Shown here: positions 9,501 to 21,518 of the stretch, in pieces
Numbering within the stretch: position 1 is the stretch's first letter
Layout: each line of letters begins with the position of its first letter
NCBI GenBank assembly: GCA_008690995.1
Contig: VRMN01000001.1
Span: 682,001 to 746,000 of the forward strand
DNA: 64,000 nt
Direction: 5' to 3'
Origin: Porphyridium purpureum
Lineage: Eukaryota > Rhodophyta > Bangiophyceae > Porphyridiales > Porphyridiaceae
Position numbers and translations under genes: made by a program
The notes under the pieces: model-generated
The model's database searches: none
What the model saw: the letters and a program-made list of their open reading frames with translations, nothing else
What the model was told of the DNA's origin: nothing

Positions 9501-10579
9501 GGGCTTGCATTTTCGACTTGCTTTGTGAGGGTGCTGTCACAACTGTGCCGTCTGAGTTTGCGGCGCATCGAAAACATCCAATTACAGCAAGAAGCGCGCG
9601 CCGGTCTGCAATGCTTACACACCTCTCGCGAAGGCCGCGTCCCTTTTCTGCAATGGCTGCACACATACGGTCAAAGTTAATGGGGCAACCCTCCACTAGG
9701 TTGAACAATGCTCCAGCTGCCTCGCGATGCACGTCCAGCCACTTCATACCCGTGCTCAATGGCAGCGATGACGTGCCGGATGCTGCAAGTACCTCAGCCT
9801 CTCCCCACATCGCCAGCTCGGTACACAGAGGCACCATGCCAATCATGGCGCCCTGCCAGCGCTCATTTACCGCAAGATCGATCGCAATACCTAAGAGCTG
9901 GCCCAGAAGAAGCACGCAGTCATCGTTCTCTTTCGCATGGGGACGAAGAATTTCAAAGGCGGAGGCGAGCGATTCGCACATTCCTTGACCTGCGCGAGCA
10001 CAAGAAAAAGGAAAGACGACGAAGAGATGAGCCAACGTACACCATGGCATGTTACAGCTGTTAGTCAACCCTGAACTTACAAACATCCCTGTGTCTCTTG
10101 CAAAGTGGTACTGGGCGTGCGAAACCGGGAGCAAATGACTCGATCACTTACATGCACAATCGAGAAATACCAAGTTTTCAAGCCGCTTCTTTAGGGCATC
10201 GAGCAGTCGACGAGCGCGCTCAAAGTCGCGACTGGCGACCAAGTCCATAAAAAGCTTCCAACTTTCGGATACAAGCATCTGCATGTACTTTGCGTGCGAC
10301 CCGTCCTCTGACTTCATCTAGAAGAATTATAATTTCGCCTCGAAGCAGATAGGTTAGCATCTGCATGCATCCTGTCGATCCCGGAACTCAACGTGTGCAT
10401 CCGCAAAAGGTGTGTATTGAGATGCATGTATTCCTCCCGCGCGATTTTGACATCCGGCAGGTCAAACGCAAGCAGTTCTCCAAGCCTACCTTGCCCTCTG
10501 GATCGCACTGCAATGCATTCAGTACACGATCGGCGCTCCATCGCGGCACAACCTGTGCCTCTCGCTTCTCCACCATCAC
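6544..10579 (-). CDS. Putative meiotic chromosome-axis core protein (SYCP2/Red1/ASY3-like), spliced
   Basis: The proposed exons are 10579-10490, 10317-10152 and 9989-6544, giving about 1233 aa. The second and third exons are firm; the first is tentative, and without it the ATG at 10317 gives 1203 aa. An N-terminal helical (ARM-like) region is followed by a beta-rich module at about residues 250-400 containing CTFWLDVNSFLLSFD and VRIHVVDLVGV. This parallels the Spt16M-like domain of SYCP2 (FWIDFN-LSFYI). Next come about 550 disordered residues rich in S, K, R and P, and finally a C-terminal coiled coil with basic stretches. This order (ARM-like, Spt16M-like, long linker, coiled coil) is the hallmark of axis core proteins. 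In that family the linker carries closure motifs that bind HORMA proteins, and the coiled coil oligomerises. The identity is inferred from local pattern and architecture. Confidence 0.55.
9990..10151 (-). other. Intron 2 of the axis-protein gene
   Basis: A 162-bp intron on the minus strand. The donor is GTAAGT directly after GATTGTGCAT and the acceptor is CTCGCGCAG before GTCAAGG. The branch candidate is GACTAAC, with a T-rich tract before the AG. The join is phase 1 on both sides (T plus GT gives a Cys codon), so the reading frame passes through cleanly. Confidence 0.75.
10318..10489 (-). other. Candidate intron 1 of the axis-protein gene
   Basis: A 172-bp candidate on the minus strand. The donor is AAG-GTAGGC and the acceptor is ATTCTTCTAG immediately before ATGAAGTCAG. 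The branch candidate is TGCTAAC. The frame is phase 0 on both sides, joining an upstream ATG exon of 30 codons. The donor is weaker than in the second intron, so this is less certain. Confidence 0.4.
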
Positions 10580-11098
10580 GAAAGGAAATCTACCGCGGCA
10601 GTGTGGAGCACACCGCCATTCATGTCCAAGCCTCTCACGTGCACAAGTTTATGCACACGATATGCACACCTTGCAGTGCACCCGCGTCGGGTGCATACAT
10701 GCAGTGCTATACAAATCGTTTCCTGAATTCGTTTCTCTCTCTTGGCTCTTCACAAACATTCCATGTCCCGTCTCCTCTGCTCTTCTCTCTCCTTGCGTGC
10801 CTCTCTCGTCTCCCTCGCAAGAAGACTCGAACTTATTTACGTAGTAAATCAAGCTCGTTTATTGATAATTTGGCCAATGTTCTGGCAAGCAGTCATGGAG
10901 GCTAAGCTTCTCCAGCCCGGCACGTAGCGCACGCGGGTGTCGTTCAAGCACACATGCAGTTTGTCATCTAGAGATGATCAGTTCCGCACTCCCAACTTTC
11001 CCCGTGCCTGCCTCACTGACAGACACGCACAAAAGCTTGCCCAGAGTTTCCCCGTGTTGTCGAATGTGGTACAATGGTACTCTATTCCTAACTTGTGA
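10580..11098. other. Spacer, probable promoter and 3' UTR
   Basis: 519 bp between two minus-strand genes. It has a CTCT-rich stretch near 10735-10815 and short direct variants of GTGCACA and TATGCACA near 10640-10670. No gene is supported; the open frames here lack domains. Confidence 0.45.
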
Positions 11099-11566
11099 TC
11101 AGGTTGGATTTGTCTTGTCTTCGTCTGCCAGGTCAGACTTTCTCGAATCAACAAAGCAATCGCTGATCCATCCGTCCAGGGCCTTTGCCGGCTCGAAACC
11201 TTCCCCTGTTCCAGAATCAATGTCATTCGGGCTTGATTCACCAGAGCCCGATTGCTCAAAAAACGAACGCATCTCGAAATAGTCACCCCGAATGCGTTGT
11301 ATCGCGTTTTCATTCGCCGCTGATAAGGCATCGCGATCGGCTTGCGCCGCACTCAACTCCAAATCGAGCTCCTTCATCGTATTTTTGTGCGCCATTAATC
11401 GTTTCACCACCCAGCCATTCAGTCCAAACATCAAGAACGCCAGTGCAATGTCCGACTTGTGAAAGTACATGGAGCCCGGGACCGCGCGGGTCCGCCTGCC
11501 TGGACCCATTCTGAAACCTCCCGCCACCCGCCTTAACACCGAATTTCGCCAGCTAGAAGAGGCCAT
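11099..11566 (-). CDS. Small membrane-anchored coiled-coil protein, unknown
   Basis: A 155-aa protein that I do not recognise by family. The N-terminus is basic and Ser/Arg-rich (MASSSWRNSVLRRV), as in an organelle presequence. It is followed by one hydrophobic segment (about residues 38-55, IALAFLMFGLNGWVV), then a helical, heptad-like stretch (NTMKELDLELSAAQADRDALSAAN split over two turns) and an acidic tail. The layout suggests a protein anchored in an organelle inner membrane with a soluble coiled coil. The frame extends upstream to a GTG at 11614, but the first ATG is at 11566. It lies 112 bp downstream of the TsaE stop on the same strand. Confidence 0.6.
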   Translation of the reverse strand: MASSSWRNSVLRRVAGGFRMGPGRRTRAVPGSMYFHKSDIALAFLMFGLNGWVVKRLMAHKNTMKELDLELSAAQADRDALSAANENAIQRIRGDYFEMRSFFEQSGSGESSPNDIDSGTGEGFEPAKALDGWISDCFVDSRKSDLADEDKTNPT

Positions 11567-11677
11567 CTTATATCGAGTTTTTCCCCACAGTTCCAGTTCG
11601 TGCTGCTCTCCCACGCGCTTTCTGCCGCGCGCAAGGTTTCCCTTCTGCTTTTACTGTTTCTAGTTGAATAAGACCTG

Positions 11678-12529
11678 CTATTCTGGAGCGTGGAGTTCCT
11701 GTTCCGGAGATACTTTAGATAACATTTCGATACCATCAGAGGGCCCGCAACGCTCCAGCCACGGTCTTATTTGCTGCTCGAGTCGCGAAACCCAGCGCTC
11801 ACCGTGCGCTTCCAGATGCACGTACCGCGATTCGTCGGAATCCAGCTCGCCTGTCTCCAGCATCCTGTCCAGGTCCGGTAGCTCTTCTGCAAAGCTCAAT
11901 TTCACATGCAGCCTTTGCTCCGGCAGCATCTTGGGATCCAGGCGGTCCGGCCACTCAATCAGACTGATTTCGCGCTTGAAGATTGTGTCCAAGTCCGCAA
12001 AGGTGCGGTTCACGGGTGCTTCTAACCGCCACAAGTCCATGTGATGAATCACAATAGAGTCTTGCACCGGGTTTCCGGCCGTCGCCGCGTCGTGCGTCAC
12101 GTCGAGCAAAAATGTCGGTGATGTTACGCTCCAGCTCGGGTCGCGCATGAAAGCACGAATATAGCAGCGCACAAACGCGGTCTTTCCGCATCCCATTTCG
12201 CCCTCCACTAGAAAGCAGTCGCCGGCAACAGAGAGGGACGCCAAGTGAGCGGCAAGGGCCTCCATCGCGTTCAAGTTGGCCACTCGCACTCCGCGAGTGG
12301 CAACTTGGCCAGACGACTGAAGTGGTCCATTCAATTCAGCACTCGTGTCCAAATCCGAACTACCTGACCTGCCGAGAATGAGACTCCGAGCCATGCGGCG
12401 CTTATGAACGCGCAAGATCGACCACGCCGCATGTCTGGTACTATGGATACTTGTCATGGCGCCACACCTGAGGGGCGCCAGGAGAGATGGCAGCGGCCGC
12501 AGCGAGGCAAGCACCGCGAAGGCTGCCAT
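11678..12529 (-). CDS. TSAE: TsaE-type ATPase for tRNA t6A synthesis, organellar
   Basis: A 283-aa protein of the YjeE/TsaE P-loop family, which supports threonylcarbamoylation of A37 in ANN-decoding tRNAs by resetting the TsaB-TsaD complex. The Walker A motif is VEGEMGCGKTAFVRCY. The family signatures SPTFLLDV, HHMDLWRL and ISLIEWPDRL (Walker B-like) all follow. An N-terminal extension of about 95 residues, starting MAAFAVLASLRPLPSLL and rich in R, S and A, fits organelle targeting. The bacterial protein is about 150 aa, so the extension and the acidic C-terminus are extra. The eukaryotic cytosolic t6A system does not use TsaE, which again points to an organelle. The start is ATG. Confidence 0.88.
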   Translation of the reverse strand: MAAFAVLASLRPLPSLLAPLRCGAMTSIHSTRHAAWSILRVHKRRMARSLILGRSGSSDLDTSAELNGPLQSSGQVATRGVRVANLNAMEALAAHLASLSVAGDCFLVEGEMGCGKTAFVRCYIRAFMRDPSWSVTSPTFLLDVTHDAATAGNPVQDSIVIHHMDLWRLEAPVNRTFADLDTIFKREISLIEWPDRLDPKMLPEQRLHVKLSFAEELPDLDRMLETGELDSDESRYVHLEAHGERWVSRLEQQIRPWLERCGPSDGIEMLSKVSPEQELHAPE

Positions 12530-13065
12530 GGAATATTCGCGGCCAGCAAGAAAGAAGTTGCAGCTCTGTTTGTCTTCTGTGGCCCAGCTGTGGCAAACGC
12601 GAAACCCCAGGATTGCCTTTTTGTGGCGCCGACAACTTACCTGCGAAAGCCCAAAGAGTCAACCTGTTGTCCCTTCAAAGAGAAGGTCGTGAACGAGAAG
12701 AGAAGCGCAGAGCCTTCGGCAGTGAGCCGAATTGCCTGGTGTGTTCCAGATCGGCGGGTCCACGCAATGCCGCAGAGTCTGCGCGCTTCTTGTGGACACG
12801 CATGCGGCACCGAGCCAGACACGCGCACGCACGCGATTCGGAGGGACGTTTAAGAAGACAGTTTAAATATGGAGAAATTTAGACGCGTTTTTTAAGAAGG
12901 CCCGGCGCGGCACGAACGGGCAGCGCGAAGCGTACCGCAGACGGAGCGGCGCATTCAGCGTGGAGGTGTGTGTGGTTCTGGCGTGCGTGCGTGCGTTGTC
13001 GAGTGCCGCTGCATACTGCAGGGGGACTGGCCGCGTGCTGCACGCGCGCTCGCTTGAAACGAAAC
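12530..13065. other. Divergent promoter region of TsaE and the CAMK-like kinase
   Basis: 536 bp between divergent starts. A TTTAAATATGG stretch near 12862 is a TATA-like candidate for the kinase gene. An open frame runs from 12970 into the kinase frame but begins at GTG, so it is treated as 5' UTR. No separate gene is seen. Confidence 0.45.
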
Positions 13066-15183
13066 ATGTCGCCAACAGGAGGCGCCGTTGCCGCGACAAA
13101 AGTGGGCAAGTTCGTGGTGGGTGACGTGCTGGGCGAAGGGAGTTACAGCGTCGTGAAGCGGTGTATTCATGAGGATACCAAGGAGCAGTACGCGCTTAAG
13201 ATTGTGTCGAAAGATAAGCTGCCCACCAGTAACCTCGAAAAGCAGGTGCGCAAAGAGGTCAAAATCATGCAGTACTTGCGCCACCCATGTGTGGTCACAG
13301 TGCACGATGTGCTCATGAGTGAACGCAATATGTACATAGTCATGGAACTAGTCAAAGGGAGAGAGCTGTTTGAGGAGCTTACCGCGCGCGGCCGCTTTGC
13401 AGAAAATGATGCGCGTAGAATTTTCCAACAGCTTGTGGATACGGTCCAGTACTGCCACCAGAAGGGTGTTTACCACCGCGACCTCAAGCCCGAAAATGTG
13501 CTCGTGGATGTGGTCACGTTAAATATCAAAGTGCTGGACTTTGGCATGGGTTGGATCAATGATCAGGAGCACAAGAATATGCTCGACGCAAAAAATATTA
13601 TGCACACGCAAGTCGGAACGCCTCAGTACATGGCGCCAGAACTACTGCGGCCTAGCGCTGAGGGTTATCGCGGCGACCAGGTCGACGTGTGGTCGCTTGG
13701 AATGATTTTGTACGTGTTACTTTCAGGAAGTTTACCATTTCCCGGCGAAGATATTGACACAGTCACGCGACTTGTGCACTCGCGCAAGAAGATGCGGTAC
13801 CCATCCTTTGTGAAAAAGCCAGCCAAGGATCTGCTGGACTGCATGTTGGAAAAGTCATCAGAAAAGCGTGCGACACTAGCCGAGGTGCGTAATCACCCGT
13901 GGTTCCTGATCAACTACGTGCCCGTGGTTCAGAAATCATACACTCCTCCTGCGCGGACCACTTCTTGGCAGCGGCGGGACGAAACAAAGAACAGCCTCCC
14001 GGTGCTCGATAGACCCGACTCTTCACTTGCTCTGCTGCGCCAAAGAAGTTCGGTCAGCAAGAAAAAACTGGGGAGGGTTTTCCGGGACATGATCGGCGAG
14101 GCGGAAGCTGCCACCACGGTGAAAAAGAATCAGTCAGGCAAGGGGCTCATCAGCAAGTCATCAAGCCGCACTTTCAAACACCAAAACTCGAGCAACCGGC
14201 GAATGAGCGTGGGCTCGAACGACGGGACGGACGGGAGTTCACGGCATGCGCACGGTTTATCGCCTCAGCCGCGGGTGGAACGCGAGCTGTCACGAAGTAG
14301 TAGGAGCAGTGCGGCGATGGTGAATCTCGAGCTAGCTGTCTACGAGGAAGACACGAACGGAATCGCGAACGACTTGGACATGCTGGATCTTGTGGATTCT
14401 GTCATCAGCGAGCAAGTGGTGGACGCGCCAGCCATCATTCCCAGGAACGACAGTCCACTTTCACCGCGGAAATACAGATTTGGAACCGTCGGTGGCAATG
14501 CAATGCGCAAATCCCACTCAAAAGGTCGGCCTGTGCGCAATCCCAGGCACAGCATCCGCCCGGCGGCTCCTTCAGCAAGTGGCCTTTCATCGGTTCCCAG
14601 TTTTCACCAGAATGGTACCGTGGCGGGTGGAAGCGCTGACTTGAGGGAGGAAGATGAGTCTGAAGAAATGTTTCTTTCTGAAGAAGCGTTTGAACGCGTC
14701 AAATCCTTCTTTGTCAAGGACACGAGCAAAATGTTCAATGAGCTAGTAAGCATGCGAGAAAAACGGGCATCACAAGATCAGTCGGGCAACGTAGACGACG
14801 ATGGCACCGAGGAAGCGCTTTTGCTACCGTCAGAGGTCGCAAAAATGAATGTATCGGAGAATAAGGAACGCAAGCACTTCCGGATTCTGAGTTCTCGCCG
14901 GCAGAGCAGCGTCAGCGTCAAAGACATGCGTAGTGTGCTCGAGTCCCGCTTACGATACAATAGCACCGATTCGCGAGTGACAGACGAGTCAAATAACTCG
15001 AATCATACATCCATGAATGGCATGACCTCGGTTCAGAGCCCGCGTGAACAAGCTTCCTCGTCAGAAAGTCGCGGAGTGCGCAGACTATCTAGTGCAGAGA
15101 AAGGATTCGACCTCAACGAGGTTGCTCAGGTCGCGGTGCAAAAAAAGAAAGACAGCGGTAGTCGCGCAGGCCAATCCAAGTAG
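13066..15183 (+). CDS. CAMK-family Ser/Thr protein kinase
   Basis: A 705-aa kinase. The catalytic domain (about residues 14-280) is complete: glycine loop GEGSYSVVKRC, VAIK-type Lys in YALKIVSKDKL, HRDLKPEN, DFG (as DFGMGW), APE in YMAPELL, and VDVWSLGMILYVLLSG. It resembles the SnRK/AMPK and CIPK side of the CAMK group. The NAF motif of CIPKs and a UBA domain are not visible, so a finer assignment is not possible. The following 420 residues are Ser/Arg-rich and probably disordered, with many phosphoacceptor sites and an acidic stretch (EEDESEEMFLSEEAFERV). The frame is open from a GTG at 12970; the first ATG in good context (AAACATGTCG) is at 13066. Confidence 0.88.
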   Translation: MSPTGGAVAATKVGKFVVGDVLGEGSYSVVKRCIHEDTKEQYALKIVSKDKLPTSNLEKQVRKEVKIMQYLRHPCVVTVHDVLMSERNMYIVMELVKGRELFEELTARGRFAENDARRIFQQLVDTVQYCHQKGVYHRDLKPENVLVDVVTLNIKVLDFGMGWINDQEHKNMLDAKNIMHTQVGTPQYMAPELLRPSAEGYRGDQVDVWSLGMILYVLLSGSLPFPGEDIDTVTRLVHSRKKMRYPSFVKKPAKDLLDCMLEKSSEKRATLAEVRNHPWFLINYVPVVQKSYTPPARTTSWQRRDETKNSLPVLDRPDSSLALLRQRSSVSKKKLGRVFRDMIGEAEAATTVKKNQSGKGLISKSSSRTFKHQNSSNRRMSVGSNDGTDGSSRHAHGLSPQPRVERELSRSSRSSAAMVNLELAVYEEDTNGIANDLDMLDLVDSVISEQVVDAPAIIPRNDSPLSPRKYRFGTVGGNAMRKSHSKGRPVRNPRHSIRPAAPSASGLSSVPSFHQNGTVAGGSADLREEDESEEMFLSEEAFERVKSFFVKDTSKMFNELVSMREKRASQDQSGNVDDDGTEEALLLPSEVAKMNVSENKERKHFRILSSRRQSSVSVKDMRSVLESRLRYNSTDSRVTDESNNSNHTSMNGMTSVQSPREQASSSESRGVRRLSSAEKGFDLNEVAQVAVQKKKDSGSRAGQSK

Positions 15184-15737
15184 CCGGGGCCGAGCTCATA
15201 TCGAACAAACCGTTGGAATCTCTGAGCGATTGATGTCCTTCTGGACGAGATCCTGGGCTGTTTTGTGTGTCATCGTTCTGATATGATGAGTTGGAAACCC
15301 GAGTCCTTAGGAGAGCAATGAGGCCACGTCCCCCGCCGCCTGGCAACGGGAGTTCTCATGCACGGGATGGCGTACGGAGCGCCATTGTACAAAGAAAAAA
15401 AAAGGAAAAAAACGAAAAAAGGGCTGATCGCAGCGAATGCATCGTCAAGTGTGAAATACTAATGTGCCTTCTCCCGAAGTCTACACCTTTACTTAGCGCC
15501 CATGCTTCGCCATATCACAGATTTAAGCCAAGGGTTGATCGACTGCCTCGTTTCTAACAAAGGACCTGGAAGGAGCATGAAAAGTGTGCGAGTTTGCACA
15601 ATTGGAACAGCCTCCTCGCATCCCGCAGCAGGGACGCCGAGCTCCACTCACCTACGCGAGTGTGGCTCATCGATGCCAGCGAGACAGAGAACAAATCAGA
15701 CTCAGTGAGAGTGCGAAAGGACTTGAGCATGCTTCGA
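15184..15737. other. Spacer between convergent genes
   Basis: 554 bp holding the 3' UTRs of the kinase (plus) and Rab6 (minus). A purine tract rich in A (about 15391-15422) may act in termination or polyadenylation. No gene is supported. Confidence 0.5.
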
Positions 15738-19032
<3,295 letters not shown>

Positions 19033-20364
19033 ATGGAGCGCGGTACGCTGCGGCAGCGGTCTGCTCGTGTGTGCCAGGGGTGGGTAGTGTATCCGTGGTG
19101 CGGACGACACGGCGTCCGAGTCGCGCAACAAAGTGTATCAAACCGTCTGTGCGTATGGCGTGTGCCCAAGGCGGCTCATCGCACGTGCGTTAAGAGGGCC
19201 AGCTTATGCATGACGTCGTCGACGGCGGGGACGCCCGCTGGGAATGGGAAACCCAGCTCGTCTCCGGCACGAACGATGGTTGGCGGGATTGGCGTGGTGC
19301 CGCTGGGCGCGAATTCAAGGAAGCTAAAAATGCGCCGAGAGGCAATGACGGTACCGGCAGATTACTCGATCCAAGAATGCGTCGACTTTTTGCGATCAAT
19401 GCGAGATTCAGATATTCACGACCAGACCGTTTCAGACTCAGAGTCGTCCGTGCCCGTCAAGGCCGGAATTTGGAGCGAGCCACTCGCCAACTTGTACGTG
19501 CTGGAAAGCAGTAGCGGCTCTTTACTGGGTTATGTACATATCGAGGACCTCTTACTAGCGAAAGACCGTTCAAGAGCAATGGTAACAATGCTGCGCCCAT
19601 GCCAGCTGTTACTGCAGGAGGTTGACAGTCTGGAATCTGCAGCGCGCAAAATGCGTTCAAGTAATGTCACGATTGCGCCTGTGGTGGACGACGAAAACCG
19701 CATCATTGGTGTTCTGACCGCAGATGATCTCGTGCAAGAAATGGAGCTCGAAGCCTCTGAGGAATTTTACAGATTCGGTGGTGTAAGTTCCGGGCTTGAC
19801 CAGGATACTGGATCGGAGGCGTACCTGGACGTGCCCGTCTTGACTTTTGTGAAAAAGCGAACAATGTGGTTGTGTGGACTGCTGCTGTTACAATCTTTAT
19901 CCAGCGTTGTTCTTCGGAATTACCAGCCGCTGATCGAGGCAAACGTTATATTAGCCATTTTTCTTACAACAGTGTCCGGTACAGGCGGAAATGCAGGTAA
20001 TCAAAGCTCAGCGCTGATCATCAGAGGTCTCGCGACGGGCGAAATCACGCGAGATATGGGAAAGTCGGTGCTTCTGCGAGAAGTTCTGGTCGGGTTTTTG
20101 ATGAGCGCGGTGCTTGGGCTCGTCGCCTTCATGCGGGTATTTTTTACCTCGGGAATGACCCTCCAGGCGTTAGGCTCGGCCTTGACGATCAGCTTTGCGC
20201 TGATGATCACGGTTGTTTTTTCGACATTTTTCGGCTCAGCCATGCCCCTGCTATTTGAGCGCATCGGGGTAGATCCGGCTTGGGCTGGCTCGGTATGTAG
20301 CGTTTGCGTAGATATCGCAGGTGCCCTTATACTGTGCCAAACGGCTGCTGCCATGCTGCGGTAA
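19033..20364 (+). CDS. MgtE-type magnesium transporter lacking the N domain
   Basis: A member of the MgtE/SLC41 Mg2+ channel-transporter family (443 aa from this ATG, 384 aa from the alternative at 19210). Two CBS repeats run from about MTVPADYSIQECVDFLRS through GVLTADDLVQEMELEA, with YVLESSSGSLLGYVHIEDLL and APVVDDENRIIGVLTADDL as the paired cores. They are followed by five predicted membrane segments with the pore signature TTVSGTGGNAGNQSSALIIRGLATGEI (shown here as one family motif in two halves, TTVSGTGGNAGNQSS and ALIIRGLATGEI). The superhelical N domain that gates bacterial MgtE is missing. The residues before the CBS part look like an organelle presequence (Arg/Ser-rich, few acids). 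The start is uncertain: an upstream exon near 18674 could splice in phase 1 to about 18941. Confidence 0.8.
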   Translation: MERGTLRQRSARVCQGWVVYPWCGRHGVRVAQQSVSNRLCVWRVPKAAHRTCVKRASLCMTSSTAGTPAGNGKPSSSPARTMVGGIGVVPLGANSRKLKMRREAMTVPADYSIQECVDFLRSMRDSDIHDQTVSDSESSVPVKAGIWSEPLANLYVLESSSGSLLGYVHIEDLLLAKDRSRAMVTMLRPCQLLLQEVDSLESAARKMRSSNVTIAPVVDDENRIIGVLTADDLVQEMELEASEEFYRFGGVSSGLDQDTGSEAYLDVPVLTFVKKRTMWLCGLLLLQSLSSVVLRNYQPLIEANVILAIFLTTVSGTGGNAGNQSSALIIRGLATGEITRDMGKSVLLREVLVGFLMSAVLGLVAFMRVFFTSGMTLQALGSALTISFALMITVVFSTFFGSAMPLLFERIGVDPAWAGSVCSVCVDIAGALILCQTAAAMLR

Positions 20365-20976
20365 GCGTTGACCCATAATAGAACAGAAACCGGCACGATC
20401 GGGGGATCGACACACGCCATCGAAACGTACACGAATAATTTAAGGATATTAGGATTTTCCGTGCTAAGCGTTTCCGGGTCTTCGAGCCAATCTACACTCT
20501 AGTCACCATCAGCACCGTTCACATGATTTTCTTCTCCATCACTTGGCGCATACATTCCTTCATCCATGGCTGATGTGCACAGACAATGATCTCTGCAGCA
20601 GGGACTGCGTCCTTGCGCGAAAGGCCCATAAGTAACATAAAGTGTAAACGCTGAGCCGCATCTTGTTTGCACAAATGGACATAGCAGTGGTCCTTCAGGC
20701 CGCTCAACTCGTTCTGGCCCGAAGGAAAGCACGTGATGCTGACATTGCGATCATGTAGATAGAGTACGAAACTAAACAGTCGCTTTTCGATCTGCACTTC
20801 TGATGAAGCCGCTGACGAGATGCAAATATACTTTGAACGACGCACGAGCGCCTGCTCAATACACAGACGACGTCACTCCTCGAGCAGTGCTTCCACCTGA
20901 AGCCAAAACGCGACGATCGCGAGGAAACACAAACGGCGTCCTGCGCCAACACACGCACCCCACCAGCACGCCGGCA
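20365..20976. other. Spacer with an unassigned minus-strand open frame
   Basis: 612 bp between the Mg transporter and bL33m. The minus frame 20519-20845 (108 codons) has a protein-like composition (KRLFSFVLYLHDRNVSITCFPSG as a sample, shown in two parts KRLFSFVLYLHDR and NVSITCFPSG), but it opens at GTG and has no ATG until near its end. It could be a terminal exon with an unseen first exon, or a chance frame. I do not annotate it as a gene. Confidence 0.3.
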
Positions 20977-21147
20977 CTACCGCAGCTTCTGCTCCACAAA
21001 GAGCACGTGCTTATTGACAATCGGGTCGTGCTTCATGAGCTTGAGTTTCTGCGGCACATTCTTCGGGTTTCTGCGCGCCACGTACGAGTACCCCGTGCCT
21101 GCCAAACTCACGAGTTTCACGAGAAACGTCTTTCGCTTCGGCGCCAT
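20977..21147 (-). CDS. MRPL33: Mitochondrial ribosomal protein bL33m
   Basis: A 56-aa protein of the bL33 family, a component of the large ribosomal subunit near the E site. It shows LVKLVSLAGTGYSYVARRN, PKNVPQKLKLMKHDP and VNKHVLFVEQKLR, the standard bL33 order, and lacks the Cys pairs of zinc-binding forms. The frame is open upstream to 21276, but MAPKRKTFL at 21147 is the natural start and the length is normal for the family. Red algal plastids usually encode their own rpl33, which favours the mitochondrion; this is inference. Confidence 0.85.
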   Translation of the reverse strand: MAPKRKTFLVKLVSLAGTGYSYVARRNPKNVPQKLKLMKHDPIVNKHVLFVEQKLR

Positions 21148-21518
21148 TCTTGTCCCCGCACTCCCCGCTCGCTTCCCTGCGACCCCACTGCCGCGCAACC
21201 CAAGCGCCCGTGCCACACTTTTGATGTCACGCTTCAGTCGTTCTTGCCAAAGCCTTTTCTCGTCTTGTCGAGACAAAAAGACCTTGACGATTAAACCCTC
21301 AATCTAACCGTACCCATTTACAACGTGGGTTAGCATCAGGGTCGAGACGCCGACGGGTCCTCTAAGAAGAGATGGCGGGAAAATGAGACAATGAGGTCTT
21401 TTTATTATGAAGAGCTATGAGAACTGCAGAAGTAAAGTCTTTGTGGGCAAGCGGGTTGGCGGCGGGAGACGGTGGTAAGGAAGAGAGTAAGGTTAGCGCG
21501 TCAGGAGCAGGAGAAAAG
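21148..21518. promoter_or_regulatory. Divergent promoter of bL33m and uS5
   Basis: 371 bp separate the two ribosomal-protein start codons, so a shared regulatory region for a mitochondrial and a cytosolic ribosomal gene is likely. An in-frame upstream ATG for uS5 exists at 21417. No further element is obvious. Confidence 0.4.

Noticed and set aside
13066-15183. Assignment of the kinase as a CIPK (calcineurin B-like interacting kinase)
   Set aside because: The catalytic domain is similar, but no NAF/FISL motif is visible in the C-terminal part.
20519-20845. Protein-like minus-strand frame
   Set aside because: It begins with GTG and has no ATG until near the end; no exon that would supply a start is visible in the 130 bp before bL33m.
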